Assembly: GCA_046757725.1 (NCBI GenBank)
Contig: JBHHYU010000147.1
Location: 1-5,895 of the forward strand
DNA: 5,895 bases
Source of the DNA: JBHHYU01 sp046757725
GTDB taxonomy: Bacteria > Desulfobacterota > Binatia > UBA9968
Direction of reading: 5' to 3'
This document shows positions 4,136-5,895 of this stretch, one piece after another; position 1 is the first letter of the stretch; every line of letters starts with the position of its first letter. Under the pieces are notes generated by a model. The model saw only the letters and a program-made list of their open reading frames with translations, ran no database searches and had not been told where the DNA came from. Position numbers and translations under genes: made by a program.

Positions 4136-4645
4136 TTAGCGAACCTCAAACCGCTCGATGTGGGCTGCCTCCTTTCCCTTGGGGATCAGCCCCAGGATGG
4201 AGATCAATTTGCCAACCTGTCCGGCCGATTTCTTCAGCTCCTCGAGTTTCTCGTCGCTGACGAGCGGGATGACCTGGTCCGTTCCCTTCACCTTGAAGGC
4301 CGGGCCACCGTCTCGGGTGGTGAGTTGACCCACCGCCTCGAACCGGATCCAGCTCGGGGTGAACCCGGCATCCACGACGGCCTTCCGAAGCTTCTCGACC
4401 TCAAGGGGCTGTTGTTCCTTGAGCTGAATTTCCGCCGCCGCCTCTTCCAGACTTACCTTTACTTTGTCCACGCCATCCAGGCGGGATAGGGCCTTTTGGG
4501 CCCCGTACGCTCAAATAGGTCATATCATGCCGTCCACGCCCATCTGGACCGAGCCTATCTGTGCCTGGGCCGGCGGGGCGTCGACTAGTGTGGCGGTCAG
4601 GCCCATTCCAACGAGTAGGCTGAGAAGGATGGTTAACTTTCGCAT
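4136..4645 (-). CDS. Secreted HMA-domain selenoprotein (UxxU) with an extra C-terminal domain
   Basis: Reading TGA 4520-4522 and 4511-4513 as Sec gives a 169-residue chain. It starts with a Sec-pathway signal peptide (KLTILLSLLVGMGL, cleavage near AQAQ at residue 29). The HMA domain follows: VQMGVDGMI-U42-P-I-U45-AYGAQKAL, then LDGVDKVKVSLEEAAAEI. The UPIU sits exactly at the CxxC of GMTCPxC. After the HMA domain, from about residue 100, comes a beta-rich domain (FEAVGQLTTRDGGPAFKVKG ... GKLISILGLIPKGK ... IERFEVR) resembling small OB-like folds, which I cannot name. AAAGGAGGAG precedes the ATG. The next gene upstream ends 37 bases before it. The probable role is a periplasmic mercury carrier, like MerP, between the outer-membrane barrel and the inner-membrane transporters. 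The chain contains no Cys, so metal binding would rest on the two Sec. Confidence 0.83.
4468..4485 (-). promoter_or_regulatory. Putative SECIS hairpin for the second UGA of the HMA gene
   Basis: On the minus strand CGCC pairs with GGCG around the loop TGGAT, extended by two C-G pairs across a bulge (4468-4485). The loop has G at its second position, 32 bases after UGA 4511-4513, at the far end of the usual range. Confidence 0.45.
4488..4504 (-). promoter_or_regulatory. Hairpin after the first UGA of the HMA gene, weak SECIS candidate
   Basis: On the minus strand GGGGCC pairs with GGCCCT (one G-U) around the loop CAAAA, 21 bases after UGA 4520-4522. Position and stability suit a SECIS element, but the loop has no G in its first two positions, so it is a non-canonical candidate. 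Confidence 0.4.
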
Positions 4646-4682
4646 GGCTCCTCCTTTCTCTTGCTCGATGACAAAGCTTTTC

Positions 4683-5579
4683 CTAGAAGATGAATCGGAA
4701 CCCAAACAGCACGTTGAAGTCGGGCTCTAGCCTTCCACTCGGGAAGTCCCTAACGATCGGAATCTGAACCCCTGTCTCAAAGAGCAGGTTTTCGGTGACG
4801 ATGTACTGGATCCCCGGGGACATGAAGACCACGGTCCCGCCGGTATCAACCTTTTCCCCGTCGACTTCGTTATCCCCGAACGTCCTCCCGTTAAACTCGA
4901 TGCTGAAGTTAAGTTGGGCGGGAGGCGTCGGCCATTCGGGGTAGGTCTGGTACGCCAGATAGAGGTCATAGAGGAGGACGTTGCCGAACCGGAAATCTTC
5001 CGCCTCGGAATTGATCTTGCCCTGGACCGCTCCTTCAATGCTGTACCAACTACGGGTCGTGCCGGCGGCAACCCCCACGATGCCATCTACCCCGCCAGAG
5101 CCAAGCTGGAGCGCGGGGGCCGCCTTGAGCCCAGGCCCCTTATTGGTTGAGCCCGAAGGGAGCTCCAGACCCCCGATGTGGCTGATCTGGTCACGGCCAA
5201 AGGGGACATCCCGGCGGTAAAAGCGATACTTCCCAAAGAGAGTGATGTCCGCGATCCCATCAGCGTCGAAGTCGCCCGCAGGGGTTTCGAGATGCCGCCG
5301 ATGATAGGGAACCACTAGGTTTACCGTGGCGTCCGTCACGAGGGCGTAGGAGAAGATAGCCGGGGCGATCCAGACCTTGAGTTCGTTGCCTCCCCCCTCG
5401 GATTTCTGATATAGGCCGAAGGACCGCACGGCGGTCCCTAGAAAGAACTGAGTCCTCGGACTCGCACCAAAGATGGGCGCCGCCAGGCCGTGCGCCGGCA
5501 GAAACGCTAGCCCCAAGACCAACAAACCAGCCGGCCAATGCGCTCGACTCCCCCTCTGTTGCTTTATAGGCTTCCCCAA
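4683..5579 (-). CDS. Outer-membrane beta-barrel protein, phenol-degradation MetA-like transporter family
   Basis: A 298-residue protein. It has a basic N-terminus and a hydrophobic stretch (GLLVLGLAFLPAHGLAA, cleavage near residue 34). A chain of alternating amphipathic strands follows, and the end is FGFRFIF, with the terminal Phe typical of proteins inserted by the Bam machinery. TVNLVVPYHRR, GLELPSG and an internal FDADGIADITLFGKYRFY fit the Phenol_MetA_deg-type barrels found in many metal and hydrocarbon loci. The start is uncertain: TTG 5579 is the best in-frame choice, with AGGGGA about 12 bases before it, and no in-frame ATG lies upstream before the TAG at 5643-5645. It is first in the leftward operon, about 60 bases after the promoter at 5640-5682. 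Its substrate is unknown. In this context it may let mercury species cross the outer membrane, which is inference. Confidence 0.75.
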   Translation of the reverse strand: MGKPIKQQRGSRAHWPAGLLVLGLAFLPAHGLAAPIFGASPRTQFFLGTAVRSFGLYQKSEGGGNELKVWIAPAIFSYALVTDATVNLVVPYHRRHLETPAGDFDADGIADITLFGKYRFYRRDVPFGRDQISHIGGLELPSGSTNKGPGLKAAPALQLGSGGVDGIVGVAAGTTRSWYSIEGAVQGKINSEAEDFRFGNVLLYDLYLAYQTYPEWPTPPAQLNFSIEFNGRTFGDNEVDGEKVDTGGTVVFMSPGIQYIVTENLLFETGVQIPIVRDFPSGRLEPDFNVLFGFRFIF

Positions 5580-5639
5580 TAGTCCGTCGTCCCCTACGAC
5601 TGAACATCCGAGTGAACCGCAGTCACTGGTAGCACAGCC

Positions 5640-5682
5640 ACGCTAAACCTTCCAGCTAGGGGAAGAGTCAAGAACTTTTTTT
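5640..5682 (-). promoter_or_regulatory. MerR-type promoter/operator for the leftward operon
   Basis: Reading leftward: seven A, GTTC, a -35 box TTGACT (5671-5666), a 20-base spacer holding the dyad CTTCC-CCTAGCT-GGAAG, and a -10 box TAGCGT (5645-5640). The long spacer with an inverted repeat is typical of MerR-family sites and close to the CueR consensus. Over 39 aligned bases it matches the promoter before merR at 33, including the A-tract. It stands about 60 bases before the barrel gene and probably drives all four leftward genes. Confidence 0.8.
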
Positions 5683-5770
5683 GGCGATGGTGGGAGGGAA
5701 GGGGACGGAGCTGGACCTGAGCCCGTTCGATGTGGGGACAAACCAAGGTAGGTTGGGCTACCGAAGTGGG

Positions 5771-5798
5771 CCTATAAAGCCATGTTACGTGAGGTCAA
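5771..5798 (-). promoter_or_regulatory. Possible sigma-70 promoter upstream of the leftward operon
   Basis: On the minus strand TTGACC (5798-5793) and TATAGG (5776-5771) are separated by 16 bases. It would add metal-independent transcription about 100 bases upstream of the MerR-type site. Support is sequence match alone. Confidence 0.3.
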
Positions 5799-5871
5799 CC
5801 CAGTACCGTTCCGGTTCCGTGTAGCATTCGGCAAGTCCACCCCCCGCAACCACGCCTCATAACTTTGAAAG

Positions 5872-5895
5872 GGCTCCTGGAATTATCCAGGAGCC
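5872..5895. terminator. Perfect 10-bp hairpin at the right edge, putative terminator
   Basis: GGCTCCTGGA (5872-5881) pairs perfectly with TCCAGGAGCC (5886-5895) around ATTA. On the minus strand it is followed by CTTTCAAAG, only a weak U-run; any plus-strand T-tract lies outside the window. It may end the gene to the right. Confidence 0.5.

Larger units (their letters stand above)
5580..5895. other. Apparently gene-free upstream region
   Basis: Apart from the two promoters, the leader of the barrel gene and the hairpin at the right edge, I find no gene here. The longest plus-strand frame from ATG 5687 is 45 codons and has no recognisable features. Reading TGA as Sec does not open a convincing frame on either strand, and no tRNA or known RNA is recognised. 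Confidence 0.5.

Noticed and set aside
459..4645. The five UGA-containing genes as pseudogenes with nonsense mutations
   Set aside because: The breaks are all UGA, never UAA or UAG, at least eight of nine sit on expected Cys sites, the rest of each frame is intact, and ribosome sites are in place. Only the 1496 junction shows a real frame problem.
5260..5607. Minus-strand frame beginning at ATG 5607 over the barrel gene
   Set aside because: It lies out of frame over the barrel coding sequence, is Arg/Gly/Ser-rich and shows no family features.
5687..5824. Plus-strand 45-codon frame in the right-hand intergenic region
   Set aside because: It is short, has no recognisable domain or good ribosome site, and lies in a promoter region transcribed the other way.
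5780..5850. A possible tRNA-like stretch around GGTTCCG
   Set aside because: No cloverleaf with acceptor, anticodon and T arms could be built on either strand.
1..5895. A reassigned genetic code (UGA as Trp, Gly or Cys)
   Set aside because: UGA is the natural stop of merB, the ribbon gene, merF and the minus-strand gene ending at 2758. Trp uses TGG, Gly uses GGN, and Cys uses TGT/TGC, including in two of the selenoprotein genes themselves.

Overview
The window is a mercury-resistance locus of a GC-rich, Gram-negative bacterium: it encodes an outer-membrane beta-barrel and signal-peptide-bearing envelope proteins. The host must decode UGA as selenocysteine (Sec). The phylum cannot be fixed from this sequence; the gene families would suit groups such as Nitrospirota, Methylomirabilota or Desulfobacterota, but that is a guess. 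There are two convergent operons.

Rightward operon (1-2626): the 3' part of merB (organomercurial lyase), a glutaredoxin-like selenoprotein, a tandem LysW-like metal-ribbon selenoprotein, merT, a MerP-like HMA selenoprotein, merF, merR and a small Cys-rich protein. Leftward operon (5579 down to 2758): an outer-membrane barrel, a secreted HMA-domain selenoprotein, a YraQ/ArsP-like permease and a MerT-like membrane selenoprotein. A strong hairpin at 2655-2698 separates the two 3' ends. Two near-identical MerR-type promoters (1920-1962 on +, 5640-5682 on -) suggest that one regulator controls both merR and the leftward operon. 5580-5895 is an apparently gene-free regulatory region.

The central observation is that five genes look broken in conventional translation. 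Each becomes an intact family member when in-frame UGA codons are read as Sec. There are nine such UGAs, and at least eight fall on Cys positions expected for thiol or metal chemistry: UxxC in the glutaredoxin, CxxU...CxxU in the ribbon protein, UxxU in two HMA proteins, and UU in place of the MerT Cys pair. Eight of the nine are followed at a suitable distance by a hairpin with G in the first or second loop position, as in bacterial SECIS elements; the two tandem UGAs share one, and the first UGA of the secreted HMA protein has a hairpin without that G. UGA is also the true stop of several neighbouring genes, and Cys is written UGU/UGC in the same proteins, so a changed genetic code does not explain the pattern. 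No merA is visible in the window. The simplest model is a mercury handling and transport system in which selenolates replace thiolates along the relay.
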